Shown piece by piece: positions 28,701 to 36,042 of a stretch of DNA of 64,000 bases. Location: the NCBI GenBank assembly GCA_963377175.1, contig CAUJNA010003291.1:373501-437500 (forward strand). Reading direction: 5' to 3'. Source of the stretch: Effrenium voratum. Lineage: Eukaryota; Sar; Dinophyceae; Suessiales; Symbiodiniaceae. The first letter of the stretch is position 1. The number at the start of each line of letters is the position of its first letter. The position numbers and the translations under genes were made by a program. Below the pieces are notes generated by a model. The model saw only the letters and a list, made by a program, of their open reading frames with translations, had not been told where the DNA came from and did not search any database.

Positions 28701-30524
28701 ACATTAAAGCGCAGACAGATCGATATGCGCATATAAACCTGGCAACGAGAGACGGAAAGCGAGAAAGCTCACACGACTAACTGACTCCATGACAGAGGTC
28801 CTGTTTTGACGGGGGCACCTCGGCGTGGACAGCCTTAGAGCCCACGCTACTGGACACCCTACGAGCTTACGGATAAACATGCTAGTCGCGGCAGCGCGAC
28901 TTTGGCGAGCAAGGCAATGAGAGACTTTCAATTTTTCGGAACGATCAGACCCAACACTTGGATGAGCTGCACTGTGCTAGAACCTGTCTCCGAAGACGTC
29001 ATTGAACAGGGAGTTGCAAGAGAACTCATGGTCCTTGAGTCATGTTGTTCTCCTTTACTTTCAGACAGTGCTTATTCTGGCCTGCAGAACTGGTCATACA
29101 CGGAAAGGATGTAGGGCAGCGCTCGGCTCTGCACCGAGCAGCGCGTGGCAAAAACAAAGGATTGAATAGCGCCTTCCAATTGAAAAAGCCACGAACGGAC
29201 CGTTGCGCTAGCACATAAAATCACGAACACAAGTCACGCACACAGGTCACTAGAACTGCTCCTTACTTTCCAACTCCAAGTCGCTGCTGTACGCTGGAAG
29301 CTTTGCCAAAATTTCGGTACAGAGTCAGTGGCATGCAAAGTCCTGAGCGCAAGAAGCCAGAAGTTTTTAACCAACACCCAGTTCCCAAGCCACGAGCCCC
29401 CAGTCAGCTGACACCAACTTAGTAGCACCACATGTTCATTTTTTTCACCTGCTAGCCGCACAAACACCAACACTTGGACATCAGCCGCGTGCTAAAGTTT
29501 CCACCTACTTTCACACTAAGTCATGAACGCATACTTGCACGCAAGCACGCACGCATGCACACACCCACACCCACACCTACACACCCACACCCACACACCC
29601 ACACCCCCGCAGCCGCACCACCCACCCATCCACACACACACACACACCCACGCACGCACTTAGCGCCGCCACGCCACGCACACGCGCACGTGCACGCGCA
29701 CGCTCACGCGCACGCGCGCACGCGCACACAGGCACGCGAACACACAGGCACGCACACACAGGCACACCGGCACTCTGGCGCACGAGCACCCCAGAGACTT
29801 CCATTTGAAAGGAATGTGTATATATATGTATATATCTATATATATATATTTTTTTCCCTGCTGGTTTTAAAGGGAATCTGCAAGTATTGGACGTATGTTT
29901 AGCTTTCCAGTGGGCTTACGCAAATGGAAGGAGACTACCTCTGTCAAAGGGCTGGGTTACAGGAACAGCTAACATACCACAAAAAGCAAAAGAGGTTCAA
30001 CAGTATAATTTCCTGTAACCCAAGCCTTTGAAACTATGAAGCCCCGATCATTTCCCACCTTTGGTGCTTTAGGGTTTGCTAATGACGCGGCATTTGGTTG
30101 CGGGAGGATTGAAAAGTAATTGGATGAATTTGGCCTCTTGAGGGCGATGTGTTTGTGGGTCAAAGCCAATGGGATCCCATTTTGGGGTTTTCGGTGCGCC
30201 ACCCATTTTTGTCTATTTTAGAGTGGTTGGATTGGGATGTTCACTGGGGGTACGATTTGGCTTTTGACCCATTGCCATGTGGGAATGGGTCAAAATCAAA
30301 CCACCAGGGGACCGCAAATTCTAGTCCATGTTTCCATTTACCAGGGTTCCATTTGCCCGGGTTCCATTTTGGGTACATATTTTTGACCCACAGCCATGTG
30401 TTTGTGTGGTTCTTGTCAGGCGGTTGTGACGAGGGTTGCCACGCGCTGGCCGCTGCCCTGGGCTGGGGCGAGGATTTGCAGCGCCTGGAGTCAGAGGTGT
30501 TTCCGGCCAGGGGTGCTTCTCAGG
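22632..30524 (+). CDS. Sir2-family NAD-dependent protein deacylase (sirtuin), about 12 exons
   Basis: Twelve short exons on the + strand can be joined in frame into roughly 268 codons, the size of a Sir2 catalytic core. In order they carry the Rossmann-fold motif [42 protein letters not shown], the active-site [22 protein letters not shown] with the adenine/NAD-binding GTSL, LLIN, and [15 protein letters not shown] at the C-terminus. This matches class I (SIRT2/Hst2-like) sirtuins, which remove acyl groups from lysines using NAD. Odd points: no cysteine lies between HGN and FGEDLP, where the zinc ribbon should be; all resolved internal donors are GC or GA; and the TQN-ID junction lacks four bases. 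No start Met or stop was identified, so the ends are partial. Introns carry elements of families A, B, C, F, I, J and R and two microsatellites. Confidence 0.92.
22774..22879 (+). mobile_element. Intron element, family B, in sirtuin intron 1
   Basis: GGGTGTGGGTCAAAATGAAA on the left, TTTTGACACACAGCCATGTG on the right, core CCACCAGGGGACCACAGG and ACCAGGGTTCCATCTTGGG. The ends are inverted repeats. Confidence 0.85.
22931..23042 (+). mobile_element. Intron element, family C, in sirtuin intron 1
   Basis: CTAGTTCCCCCAGTAGTGCC on the left and CCTCTCTACTGGAGGACCTC on the right are inverted ends. The middle has CCCCTACTAAAATAGACTAC and ACCCTTATTCTAACC. Confidence 0.9.
23208..23303 (+). mobile_element. 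Intron element, family F, in sirtuin intron 1
   Basis: CTCGCTGGTGCAGTAGGGAA with TGAGGGAATGA is answered by TCATTCCCTCATTCCCTGCT then GAGCACCGGCAAG. The arms are clear inverted repeats. Confidence 0.8.
23353..23389 (+). CDS. Sirtuin exon 2: [12 protein letters not shown]
   Basis: Acceptor GCCGAG|GATC. The 37-bp exon encodes the invariant IPDFR motif following the NAD-binding loop. The phase agrees on both sides if the donor is TTGTAC|GAAG (GA). Confidence 0.9.
23478..23556 (+). mobile_element. Intron element, family G, in sirtuin intron 2
   Basis: GGACTTTAACTTTTTGCCAG, ATGGGTTTCTCACTAGACCA and GTAAAACTTTTAGCAGGGGA match the 44,842 copy closely. Confidence 0.7.
23725..23832. repeat. ATC-rich imperfect microsatellite
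   Basis: GATGATTATCATCATCCCTG and GATGACGATCATCATGGTGC plus CATCATCACATCGTCATCG form a short ATC/GAT-rich patch. Confidence 0.6.
24019..24091 (+). CDS. Sirtuin exon 3: [20 protein letters not shown]
   Basis: Acceptor GGCCAAG|GAC joins in phase to exon 2, giving [11 protein letters not shown]. It ends CAGCCAG|GCACG, a GC donor. The segment corresponds to the Y-x-L-P-x-P-E-x-I-F helix region of class I sirtuins. Confidence 0.9.
24100..24380 (+). repeat. GGGT/GGGC tract followed by GTCTCTGTGT minisatellite
   Basis: It starts directly after exon 3 with about 45 bp of GGTGGGTG/GGGCGGGC units. About 230 bp of TGTGTCTCTGTGTGTCT-type repeats with a pure (GT)n core follow. Cys/Val/Ser open frames here are artefacts. 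Confidence 0.95.
24693..24768 (+). CDS. Sirtuin exon 4: [12 protein letters not shown] and AHYFIRL
   Basis: Acceptor CGGCCAG|CCC joins to exon 3 as [15 protein letters not shown]. It continues [13 protein letters not shown] and ends CGCCT|GCCCC (GC donor). It is typical of the sirtuin small-domain entry helix. Confidence 0.88.
25170..25211 (+). CDS. Sirtuin exon 5: GVLRRCYTQ
   Basis: Acceptor GCAACAG|CGA; frame [13 protein letters not shown] plus AA, then GC donor (GCTTGG). Y-T-Q-N is the catalytic segment that contacts NAD ribose and water. The start, and so the residues before GVL, is the least sure part. Confidence 0.8.
25655..25795 (+). mobile_element. Intron element, family R, diverged
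   Basis: CTCACAAGCAAAACCTGG on the left and CCCAGGTTTGATTGCAACTC on the right are inverted ends; the interior has GGGGCAATCCAGTGGGTGCG. It sits in the sirtuin intron before DSLE. Confidence 0.65.
25830..25864 (+). CDS. Sirtuin exon 6: [12 protein letters not shown]
   Basis: Acceptor AGCTCAG|GAC; frame [11 protein letters not shown] plus GA, then GA donor. It matches the IDSLER-AG segment after TQN. Joining to exon 5 leaves a gap of four bases (the C of AAC plus ATT), see findings. Confidence 0.85.
26010..26075 (+). mobile_element. Intron element fragment, family J, in a sirtuin intron
   Basis: CCCAAAATGGTGGGTTTCCT, TTCGGTTTCCCTTTAAAACA and CACCCAACAAATCCC share their pattern with 27,350-27,475 and 33,785-33,950. 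Confidence 0.5.
26159..26245 (+). CDS. Sirtuin exon 7: catalytic His (HGN), cysteines absent
   Basis: Acceptor GCTGAG|GAAA completes [20 protein letters not shown], followed by [11 protein letters not shown] and a GC donor after GTCAG. H of HGN is the general base. In SIRT2-like proteins a CxxC/CxxxxC follows; here HVLDS replaces it. Confidence 0.92.
26363..26425 (+). CDS. Sirtuin exon 8: [20 protein letters not shown]
   Basis: Acceptor GCTCCAG|GCG joins as [13 protein letters not shown]. It ends GGTCTGGT|GAGG (GA donor), giving GGLVKPK across the junction, the normal sirtuin wording. The second zinc cysteine pair would fall here and is absent. Confidence 0.92.
26759..26837 (+). CDS. Sirtuin exon 9: [20 protein letters not shown]
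   Basis: Acceptor ACCTCAG|GAAG. FGEDLP-x-RF is diagnostic for class I sirtuins. It ends GAGTGT|GATCC (GA donor) so that ECD joins LLIVIGTSL. Confidence 0.95.
27350..27475 (+). mobile_element. Intron element, family J, in a sirtuin intron
   Basis: CCCAAAATGGTTGGTTTCCT, CCAACCAAAAGGGGGTCCAC and TTTTTTGAGGGTACTCC resemble 33,785-33,950. It lies about 40 bp before the GTSL exon. Confidence 0.55.
27516..27617 (+). CDS. Sirtuin exon 10: [20 protein letters not shown]
   Basis: Acceptor CACCAAG|GATTTG. It contains the GTSL motif (Ser contacts NAD), then [13 protein letters not shown]. The donor is either AACAG|GCAC (GC) or CAC|GAACC (GA). Confidence 0.95.
27887..27988 (+). mobile_element. Intron element, family I
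   Basis: CATGTTCAAAGTCACCCCCT on the left, TCAAAATAATGACCCC on the right, with AGTGGTGGGTTTAAGGGAAA inside; same as 35,078. Confidence 0.8.
28091..28116 (+). CDS. Sirtuin exon 11 (tentative): QRVFGFRF
   Basis: Between LLIN and CDEG a sirtuin should have a short segment with G-x-x-F. QRVFGFRF after acceptor CTGCGAG|CAG fits and is phase-compatible with a GA donor upstream. The right boundary is a guess. Confidence 0.5.
28263..28368 (+). mobile_element. Intron element, family C, in a sirtuin intron
   Basis: CTAGGTCCCCCAGTAGTGCC on the left and CTCTCTACTGGAGAACCAAG on the right; inside CCCCTACTAAAATAGACTAC and AGAAGAAAGGGTACCCTTAT. Confidence 0.92.
29525..29790. repeat. (CACACCCA)n and GCACGCACAC minisatellite
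   Basis: About 250 bp of CACACCCACACC then CGCACGCGCACG and CACACAGGCACGC words in the intron before the last sirtuin exon. Pro/His/Thr open frames are artefacts. Confidence 0.95.
29799..29930 (+). mobile_element. Intron element, family D, with internal (TA)n
   Basis: CTTCCATTTGAAAGG on the left and CAAATGGAAGG on the right are inverted ends; core TTTTCCCTGCTGGTTTTAAA then GGGAATCTGCAAGTATTGG. An ATATAT tract of about 30 bp lies inside. Confidence 0.75.
30146..30280 (+). mobile_element. Intron element, family A, joined head-to-tail with a B element
   Basis: GTGTTTGTGGGTCAAAGCCA to TTTTGACCCATTGCCATGTG, with CACCCATTTTTGTCTATTTT and GGATTGGGATGTTCACTGGG inside. A family B element begins at its right end. 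Confidence 0.85.
30281..30401 (+). mobile_element. Intron element, family B, immediately before the last sirtuin exon
   Basis: GGGAATGGGTCAAAATCAAA to TTTTTGACCCACAGCCATGT. Inside, CCGGGTTCCATTT repeats ACCAGGGTTCCATTT in tandem. It ends about 18 bp before the exon acceptor. Confidence 0.85.
30420..30524 (+). CDS. Sirtuin exon 12: [20 protein letters not shown]
   Basis: Acceptor CTTGTCAG|GCG. It encodes the typical C-terminal CDEG-x-x-x-LA-x-LGW-x-x-x-L signature, then [12 protein letters not shown]. The probable donor is CAGG|GTGTGGGTC, the left end of another element, so the protein likely has a further short exon. Confidence 0.92.
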
Positions 30525-30707
30525 GTGTGGGTCAAAAATCGGCACCCTCCCGCCACTCAACATGGAACCTGACAGAGGCTCCCTTTAAAAGGACAGTCAG
30601 CTTCCATGTTAAGTAGTGGGAGGGGACCCAAAATGGGTTGCCTGGTAAATGGAAAGGCCCTTCAAACCAGTCCCTTTCCTGTTTCATTTTTGACCCATAC
30701 CCCCCTG
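30525..30707 (+). mobile_element. Composite A/B-type intron element
   Basis: GGTGTGGGTCAAAAATCGG on the left and CATTTTTGACCCATACCCCC on the right are inverted ends. Inside, CCCAAAATGGGTTGCCTGGT then AAATGGAAAGG is a reversed B-like core. Confidence 0.65.
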
Positions 30708-30817
30708 ACTGTCCGCTGGTTGACTCGGGCTCTCTCCTGAAAAGTTGTGGTAAGTTTTGAGGTTTCTGATTCTGAACTCTTGCCCTAGCTGGCCTAGAAG
30801 CCTTGCATGAGCTTCGC

Positions 30818-30908
30818 GGTTCCCAGCCGTCCCCTGAGCTTTTTAGGCTTCTAGAAGGTTCTGGTAGTTTCCATTTATTCCACTAAAAGTTAAACTTTTA
30901 GCAGGGGG
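30818..30908 (+). mobile_element. Intron element, family G
   Basis: TTCCCAGCCGTCCCCTGAGC, GGTAGTTTCCATTTATTCCA then CTAAAAGTTAAACTTTTAGC. Confidence 0.8.
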
Positions 30909-31227
30909 ATTTGAGGACAACACAGATGAGGTTGTATCTGAGGAGGGTGGCAAGATTTGCAGAAAAGTGATGAGTTTCCCCAAAGAACCTGCGAATCCAA
31001 AAAATATGTTCAGGGCTTGTCTTGCATTTGCGGAGTTGTGAGCATTTGCCTTCAGTGCCCTTCATTACACCATATTACACCGTTTGCACTTCCAATTTGC
31101 TGCTCGTTTGCTGCAGGGCAAAGGCTTTGTCAGATAGACGTGTTTCTGCTGCCAGGCCGAGGCTGAGTGAATCACGCGTGAGAAAAGGGGCCGGTCTGAA
31201 GAGCTTTTGCTGACAGTCAGGATTGGC

Positions 31228-31300
31228 GTCTTCCATTTGCTGAATTTACTTTCCCCGGCTGGTTATAAAAGGAATCTATAATAACTATTGGATTTTTGGT
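31228..31300 (+). mobile_element. Intron element, family D (left part)
   Basis: GTCTTCCATTTGCTGAATTT, TTCCCCGGCTGGTTATAAAA then GGAATCTATAATAACTATTG. The left border is the same GTCTTC donor as at 43,085; no right end seen. Confidence 0.6.
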
Positions 31301-31785
31301 CATTTTAGCTTTACTGAGTCCAATGCTTCAATCTAGATGCTAATCTGGTTCGTGCGAGTGAGATATGGGCAAGCTTTGCAGGGTCCTCCGCCAAGTACAC
31401 AGTTTTGACAATTCCTATGATACCTGTTGGGCACCAAAGTTGCAACCACTTTCATTGAGTGAGCCCAGGCGGAGTATGGTTTGAGACATGGTACAAACAA
31501 TGATGTGTTGCATGTAGATGACTTCACCCTGGTTTTGTGTTCATGAGTCCCCCATTCTGTTTGCTGAGAGCTCTGGAATGTTGGACTGGTTTTCTTTGGA
31601 CCTTTTCAAGCCCGGACAAGCACACGTATTGAAATCTAGAACGTGTTACTTGACGGTGCAGCGTTCGATGTTGCATTCCAATCATCGGACGTTCCTTGCT
31701 TTAGTTGTGGAAGCCGTGCATCATGACCAGCGGGCGGAGCAGGTTTCGACAAGGCGTGGTTGCAAGATGCATAGTGCTGTTTCAA

Positions 31786-31888
31786 TCCCTTCCATTTGGT
31801 TAAGACTTGTTTTTCCCCTGTTGGTTTTAAAGGCAATCTATCACTACTGGATTATTATTATTTTTCCGGGGGACGTATCCGCAAATGG
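31786..31888 (+). mobile_element. Intron element, family D
   Basis: CTTCCATTTGGTTAAGACTT on the left and CGCAAATGGAG on the right; core TTTTCCCCTGTTGGTTTTAA then AGGCAATCTATCACTACTGG. The right border AATGGAG| works as an acceptor. Confidence 0.85.
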
Positions 31889-32015
31889 AGGAACCCTCTC
31901 GGACAAGGAACTTGCACGCCCGCTTTTGCAGGAGACCTATCCGGACACCTACAAGTGGATAGCCCGTCGCCAAAAGCCGGTTGAGGGTGGCACGGATCCA
32001 CCCTTGCCGCACTGA
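31889..32015 (+). CDS. Probable exon, unidentified protein
   Basis: Directly after the family D element a frame reads TLSDKELARPLLQETYPDTY then KWIARRQKPVEGG. Another frame is open but less biased. A TGA follows at the far end near 32,013. No family recognised. Confidence 0.35.
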
Positions 32016-32358
32016 GTTTTTTTCTTTTGTTTTTTTTGTTTTTTCTCAGGGGGAAGTGCGACAAATCTTCCATAGAGATGCAGAACTTTCATCGCACAAT
32101 GCTAGACCTCCTTGGGCATGCGCCGGAAGCGCTAGATATTGCTACTGACCCTCCAGCAGTGCATGCAAGTTCGCCGCGCTTCCACTCGTCCAATTGTTAA
32201 TGCACTGTACATGTCACAACCGGCTGTGTGCTGTTGGAGAAAAGGCTGCGGGGGCCTGTGTGGCTTGCAGGGCGCATTGCGAGACAAGCAGAAACTGCCA
32301 GCACAGATGTGCGCATGTGAGCTCATTCCTGGATGGCATTAGACAATTTGATCAACAT

Positions 32359-32487
32359 GTGGCTGTGGGTCAAAACCAATGGTTCCATTTTGGGGTAGGT
32401 GCACCACCAATTTTAGTCTATTTTTAGTGGGGATTGGGATGTTCACTGGGGGGTACGATTTGGATTTTGACCCATGGCCATGTTGAG
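32359..32487 (+). mobile_element. Intron element, family A
   Basis: GTGGCTGTGGGTCAAAACCA on the left and TTTTGACCCATGGCCATGTT on the right; core GGGATTGGGATGTTCACTGG. Confidence 0.85.
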
Positions 32488-32720
32488 CAAGCCGCGGACG
32501 GTGGTCCATTGCTGCGAGAGGTGCCGCTCCGTGGCACGTAGGCTCTCAAGAGCCCCTCGGGCACGGGTCATGGCGGCGGAGTTGGAAGGAGTGTTGGACT
32601 TCCGTCTCGGCAAGGGTGTCATAGGCGGGAGGGCAGCGGCACAAAGACCAACATGTTTTGCCGTTCTTGGGTCTTCCGCGGTTTGTTTGTGTGCGTATTT
32701 GTACGAGCCTCGGGGTTGAG
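32488..32720 (+). CDS. GC-rich segment, probable exon but strand and frame unclear
   Basis: A + frame (VARRLSRAPRARVMAAELEG then VLDFRLGKG) and a minus frame (AMTRARGALESLRATERHLS) both have coding-like third positions. The + strand is favoured only because all recognised exons are on it. Confidence 0.25.
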
Positions 32721-33168
32721 GCTCTCTTGCCGGCAAGGTATTGTCAGTTTCTTGTCCGGCGGCTGAAGGGGTTACTGGGTTCACACAGGCACAGGCAAGC
32801 AGGATTCGGCGGCGCCTCCACATTTTTGGCCTTGGCAGCTCGCGCCCGCGTTTTGGCCAGGGAAATGGGCGGTTGGCTGGTTCGTGCTGAGCGGCCGGCA
32901 CTTGGAGCAGTACGGTGCTGAGAACGGGAAGAAGACGGAGGCAAGGCTTCAAGGCTCATTGCGTGCTATGCTCGTAAAGAGATCTGAGGCAAGCAGGCTT
33001 CTGTTCGCTTCTGTTTCCACGCGGGAAAGGCCTTCTTGAGATCAAGCTCCGCATGTGGTGAAGGAATGGTTATGGAGATGGGCCCGTGTTTCATGCACAA
33101 AGTCATTGAACATGTGTCTTCAGGATGCTGCTCACAGTCTGCCGACCCTTCATGCAAATCTGTCACAG

Positions 33169-33223
33169 GTCTCTTTTGGTTGGGCTACTGAAGCACCCCT
33201 TGAGAACTTCAAAGAATCAGAAG
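33169..33223 (+). CDS. Probable exon with canonical splice sites
   Basis: Acceptor TGTCACAG|GTC and donor TCAGAAG|GTAAGC enclose VSFGWATEAPLENFKESE. Codon bias is weak; splice sites are good. Confidence 0.4.
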
Positions 33224-33307
33224 GTAAGCTTGTCCCGGCTGTGGATTCCACCCCTTTTCGGCCTGCGGTCCTCTGCGTTCGCACATCAACCGCGAAAAGG
33301 GTCGATC

Positions 33308-33400
33308 TGAGCCAATTTCAAAACCTGGGTAGATGAAGGTTAGCAAGGGGCAGTCCCAGCCTGAAATAGTTGCGGCCGCCTTTCTACTTCTTTACATGGT
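33308..33400 (+). mobile_element. Intron element, family R, diverged
   Basis: CAATTTCAAAACCTGGGTAG, GGGGCAGTCCCAGCCTGAAA and TTTACATGGTTCCGGG align with 15,898 and 43,740. Confidence 0.5.
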
Positions 33401-33539
33401 TCCGGGTTCACCTAAGCTAAGGCTCCTGAGGCTTTTTGGACCCTCAAAATGGGTTGTTTTCAAGGGCCCCCATTGGAGGTCCGGGGTCTTTGGAGGGCCC
33501 GGGACCCTGAGGGGTCATGAGCCTTAGGGCAGGTTTTCT

Positions 33540-33650
33540 AGGTCCACCAGTAGTGCCCTTGTACCAACTTTTTTGGGGGAGGGTTCCCCTACTAAAATCG
33601 ACTACAGAAAAAAGGCCACCCTTATTCTAACCTCTCTACTGGAGGACCTG
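33540..33650 (+). mobile_element. Intron element, family C
   Basis: TAGGTCCACCAGTAGTGCCC on the left and TCTCTACTGGAGGACCTGG on the right; inside CCCCTACTAAAATCGACTAC. Confidence 0.92.
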
Positions 33651-33683
33651 GTTTTGATTGTGACTCATCAGCTTCGCTGGCAG

Positions 33684-33771
33684 GAGGCGGTGAAGAAGGT
33701 CTTTGACCTCTCCGACGCCAACGACTTCGGCTACGATGTGGAGACTCAGCATCCGACCTTTTCCATGCCGG
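33684..33771 (+). CDS. Probable exon, unidentified protein
   Basis: Acceptor CGCTGGCAG|GAG and donor TGCCGG|GTTGAA enclose EAVKKVFDLSDANDFGYDVE then TQHPTFSMP, with clear third-position bias. It follows a family C element by about 30 bp. No family recognised. Confidence 0.5.
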
Positions 33772-33784
33772 GTTGAAGAAATGG

Positions 33785-33950
33785 GAGTGTCTTTTTTAGG
33801 GGGCCCCCCAAAATTGCGGCTGTCCTCTTGTTTCCCTTTAACCCCCCAACAAGTGTACCCTCAAAAAAGGACACACCCAAATAGACCCCCAAACTGGTGG
33901 TTTTCTGGTTGTCCTTGAAAACCACAAACAAAAAGGGTATCCGGGTATCA
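33785..33950 (+). mobile_element. Intron element, family J
   Basis: GGGCCCCCCAAAATTGCGGC, TGTTTCCCTTTAACCCCCCA and GGTTTTCTGGTTGTCCTTGA with CCCAAATAGACCCCCAAACT. Arms CTCAAAAAAGGACACACCC and similar recur at 58,078. Confidence 0.5.
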
Positions 33951-35077
33951 ACAAAGACACCCCGTATTGATTTTGAGGGTACCCCTGTTCAGGGAACAGC
34001 TCGTCTTGACACATCCCTATTTGTTTGGCGGCGGCTCCACATTTTCTGGAAAGGAGCCAGTACCCAGTTCACGATTTGAGGGCTGTTTGTTTTCTGTTTT
34101 CCCCCCACCCCATAAATCCCAAAATATGGGTAGAAACGCCAGAAACCAGCATTGTCAGCATTGTCGTTTTGTGAAGCTGTAAAGGAGTTGTGTCTGTTTG
34201 GAGGCGACCGAAGCCCTTGTTTTTGACCCAGTCGAAGGGCGCAATATGGAAACCCTCTTCCATTTGGTCTGTCGCAGTGGTTTTCTTGTGGTGTCCTACA
34301 GGTTACGGATGATTTCCCTTGTTGACAGATCCCCCCAATTCTTTTCAGCTGCAGTCTTGTCTAAAGCCACCCATCTTCAGGCAATTTGGGGAAGTTGGTC
34401 CTAGAATGACCGTTCTTTTACCACCCAGTTGTTCAGTGGCATCCTTTTTCCCCTTTTCCCGTTATTGCTTGGTGGGTTCACTGTGAATCGTTACCCCTGT
34501 TCTCCACATTGGTCACGCAAGAACAAACAAATAGATAAGCACTTTCCTGTGCTTGCGTCAAATGAAAAAAGGCCCCCCGCGCGCCAAGCCTACACAAACA
34601 CCGACGTGCAGTAAGAAGCGCGCACCTGCTGCGCGGCTTGCAGTAGACGCGACCTGCCACTGGCGGAAAATATAACTCGAAGTCAAGCTTGCCCATGCCA
34701 AGACAATCCTCGTCACCGCCTAACGCGGACCCATTAACAAGCCTCCCAGGAATTGGTTATATAGTGGGGATTTCTTTCAGGGGGACCCTGATTAAGAACT
34801 GGGGGGATTAATTACTCAGGGGTCCTTTTCCCCCAGTTCTCCAGTGGGCATAGAAACCCGGAACACTGTCACTTGCATTTTTTAATAAACACCCAGCAGT
34901 TTTGTTTCTTCCTTTTTTCTCAAGCAAAATGTTAGGCTGGAATCGGCGAGACGCCAACCAGCCCAAACCAACTTATGCGAAGCCATGTGGCAATGCGCCT
35001 GGTGGCAACGTAAGCCCCTCGACAGCACTGTCCAAAATGTTAGAAACACGCGCGCAAACTGGCCGCCTTCTTTTTTT

Positions 35078-35175
35078 AACCATGGTCAAAGTCACCCCCT
35101 AAGTGGTGGGTTAAAGGGGAAACAACCCCATTTCTGACTTTGATACCCCCAAAAACTGTCAAAACAACGACCCCT
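35078..35175 (+). mobile_element. Intron element, family I
   Basis: CCATGGTCAAAGTCACCCCC on the left and GTCAAAACAACGACCCC on the right, with AGTGGTGGGTTAAAGGGGAA inside. Confidence 0.8.
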
Positions 35176-35222
35176 GAAACACGCGCACAACCGGTTAGAC
35201 AGGTTGCTTGACCACCTCTTAG

Positions 35223-35333
35223 GAGAAGAACGAGATCGCCCTGCAGTGCGGCAACGAGCGTATCCGCCTCCGCGGCCCCGTGGAGACGGTGCGCGCCTGG
35301 TACGACGCCATGCGGAAGAAGGCGGGGGCCTCG
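35223..35333 (+). CDS. Exon encoding the C-terminal part of a PH-like domain
   Basis: Acceptor CCTCTTAG|GAG and donor GGCCTCG|GTGACG enclose exactly 37 codons in phase 0: EKNEIALQCGNERIRLRGPV then ETVRAWYDAMRKKAGAS. Very strong codon bias. The pattern of a beta-strand, L-R-G turn and a final helix with a conserved Trp (RAWYDAM) matches the end of pleckstrin-homology domains, which bind phosphoinositides or proteins. The rest of the domain was not found. A chance match is possible. Confidence 0.55.
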
Positions 35334-35430
35334 GTGACGGCCTGGAGGAAGCCCCAACCAGAATAAGGTGCGCCTTTTAAGTTCTTCACGTGGTTTCGAG
35401 GCGACCATTTTGATGCCAGGTTGTGAGTGT
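35334..35430 (+). mobile_element. Intron element, family R
   Basis: AGCCCCAACCAGAATAAGGT, AGTTCTTCACGTGGTTTCGA and GACCATTTTGATGCCAGGTT then GTGAGTGTGACTCATTTG match 15,898-16,015 almost base for base. Its left edge supplies the GT donor of the PH-like exon. Confidence 0.8.
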
Positions 35431-35442
35431 GACTCATTTGTT

Positions 35443-35597
35443 CCAGCTATCTCTTTAGCTTGTTAGCTTTCTAGGACCTAGTGGGGGTTCCATTTGGCCA
35501 TGGGTTGCGTAACCTACAGCTCCATTTTGGGGTGGAGCAACCATTTGCCACCTATTTTGGATGTTCACCAGGGGTGCAGGGTTTTGACCCACAGCCG
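35443..35597 (+). mobile_element. Intron elements: family G-like left piece plus family A
   Basis: CCAGCTATCTCTTTAGCTTG then TAGTGGGGGTTCCATTTGGC equals 16,029-16,085, followed by an A element from GGCCATGGGTTGCGTAACCT to TTTTGACCCACAGCCG. The same two pieces are adjacent at 16,029-16,165, but there the A piece is reversed. Confidence 0.6.
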
Positions 35598-35627
35598 TTT
35601 AACCCAATCCGAGGACAGCCCAGTTGT

Positions 35628-35722
35628 CATAGGTGTCCTTTTTGGGTGCTTTGCTAGAAAAGTAGATGGCCCTGGTTTACCTTGTATCATCCACCAGGGC
35701 CATCTATTTCTGTCCTTTGGTT
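35628..35722 (+). mobile_element. Intron element, family E
   Basis: ATAGGTGTCCTTTTTGGGTG, AGATGGCCCTGGTTTACC and the inverted ACCAGGGCCATCTATTTC. Confidence 0.8.
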
Positions 35723-35869
35723 GCGGGATGTTCTTTATAACGGTGGTTCGAAGTGAAACACCAGTGGCAAAACCCACCAACAGAAAACACACACCCAGTT
35801 TAGATCAAAAAGGACCAAGTTTGGGAGATCAACAGAAACAAACACAAATTTGAGGATGTTCTTTATCGT

Positions 35870-36015
35870 CAGCTTCCCTCCAATTGGTGGTTTGGAACCG
35901 AATCGGTGGGTTCTTTATAAGGGTGTTCTTTATCAGGTGGATGAATACATCAAGGGTTGGTTTTCCTAAACTTGGTGGTTGTCCTTTATAAGGTTGGTTT
36001 GGTGGTTGGCTCAAA
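35870..36015. repeat. Short degenerate repeats (GGTGGTTTG, TTCTTTATAAGG)
   Basis: TTCTTTATAAGGGTG, TTCTTTATCAGGTGG and CCTTTATAAGGTTGG with GGTGGTT words form an irregular tandem array. Confidence 0.5.
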
Positions 36016-36042
36016 TCTTATTGTTTCTATACTTATATACTG

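Noticed and set aside
29474..29902. Pro/His/Thr-rich 142-codon frame
   Set aside because: Produced by CACACCCA and GCACGC repeats in a sirtuin intron.
31889..32015. Glutathione S-transferase-like C-terminal helix (YPDTYKWIARRQKP)
   Set aside because: The resemblance is only a Pro and Trp in a short helix; I keep it as an unidentified exon.
34198..34404. 68-codon + frame EATEALVFDPVEGRNMETLF as an exon
   Set aside because: Composition is plausible but codon bias, splice borders and neighbours give no support.
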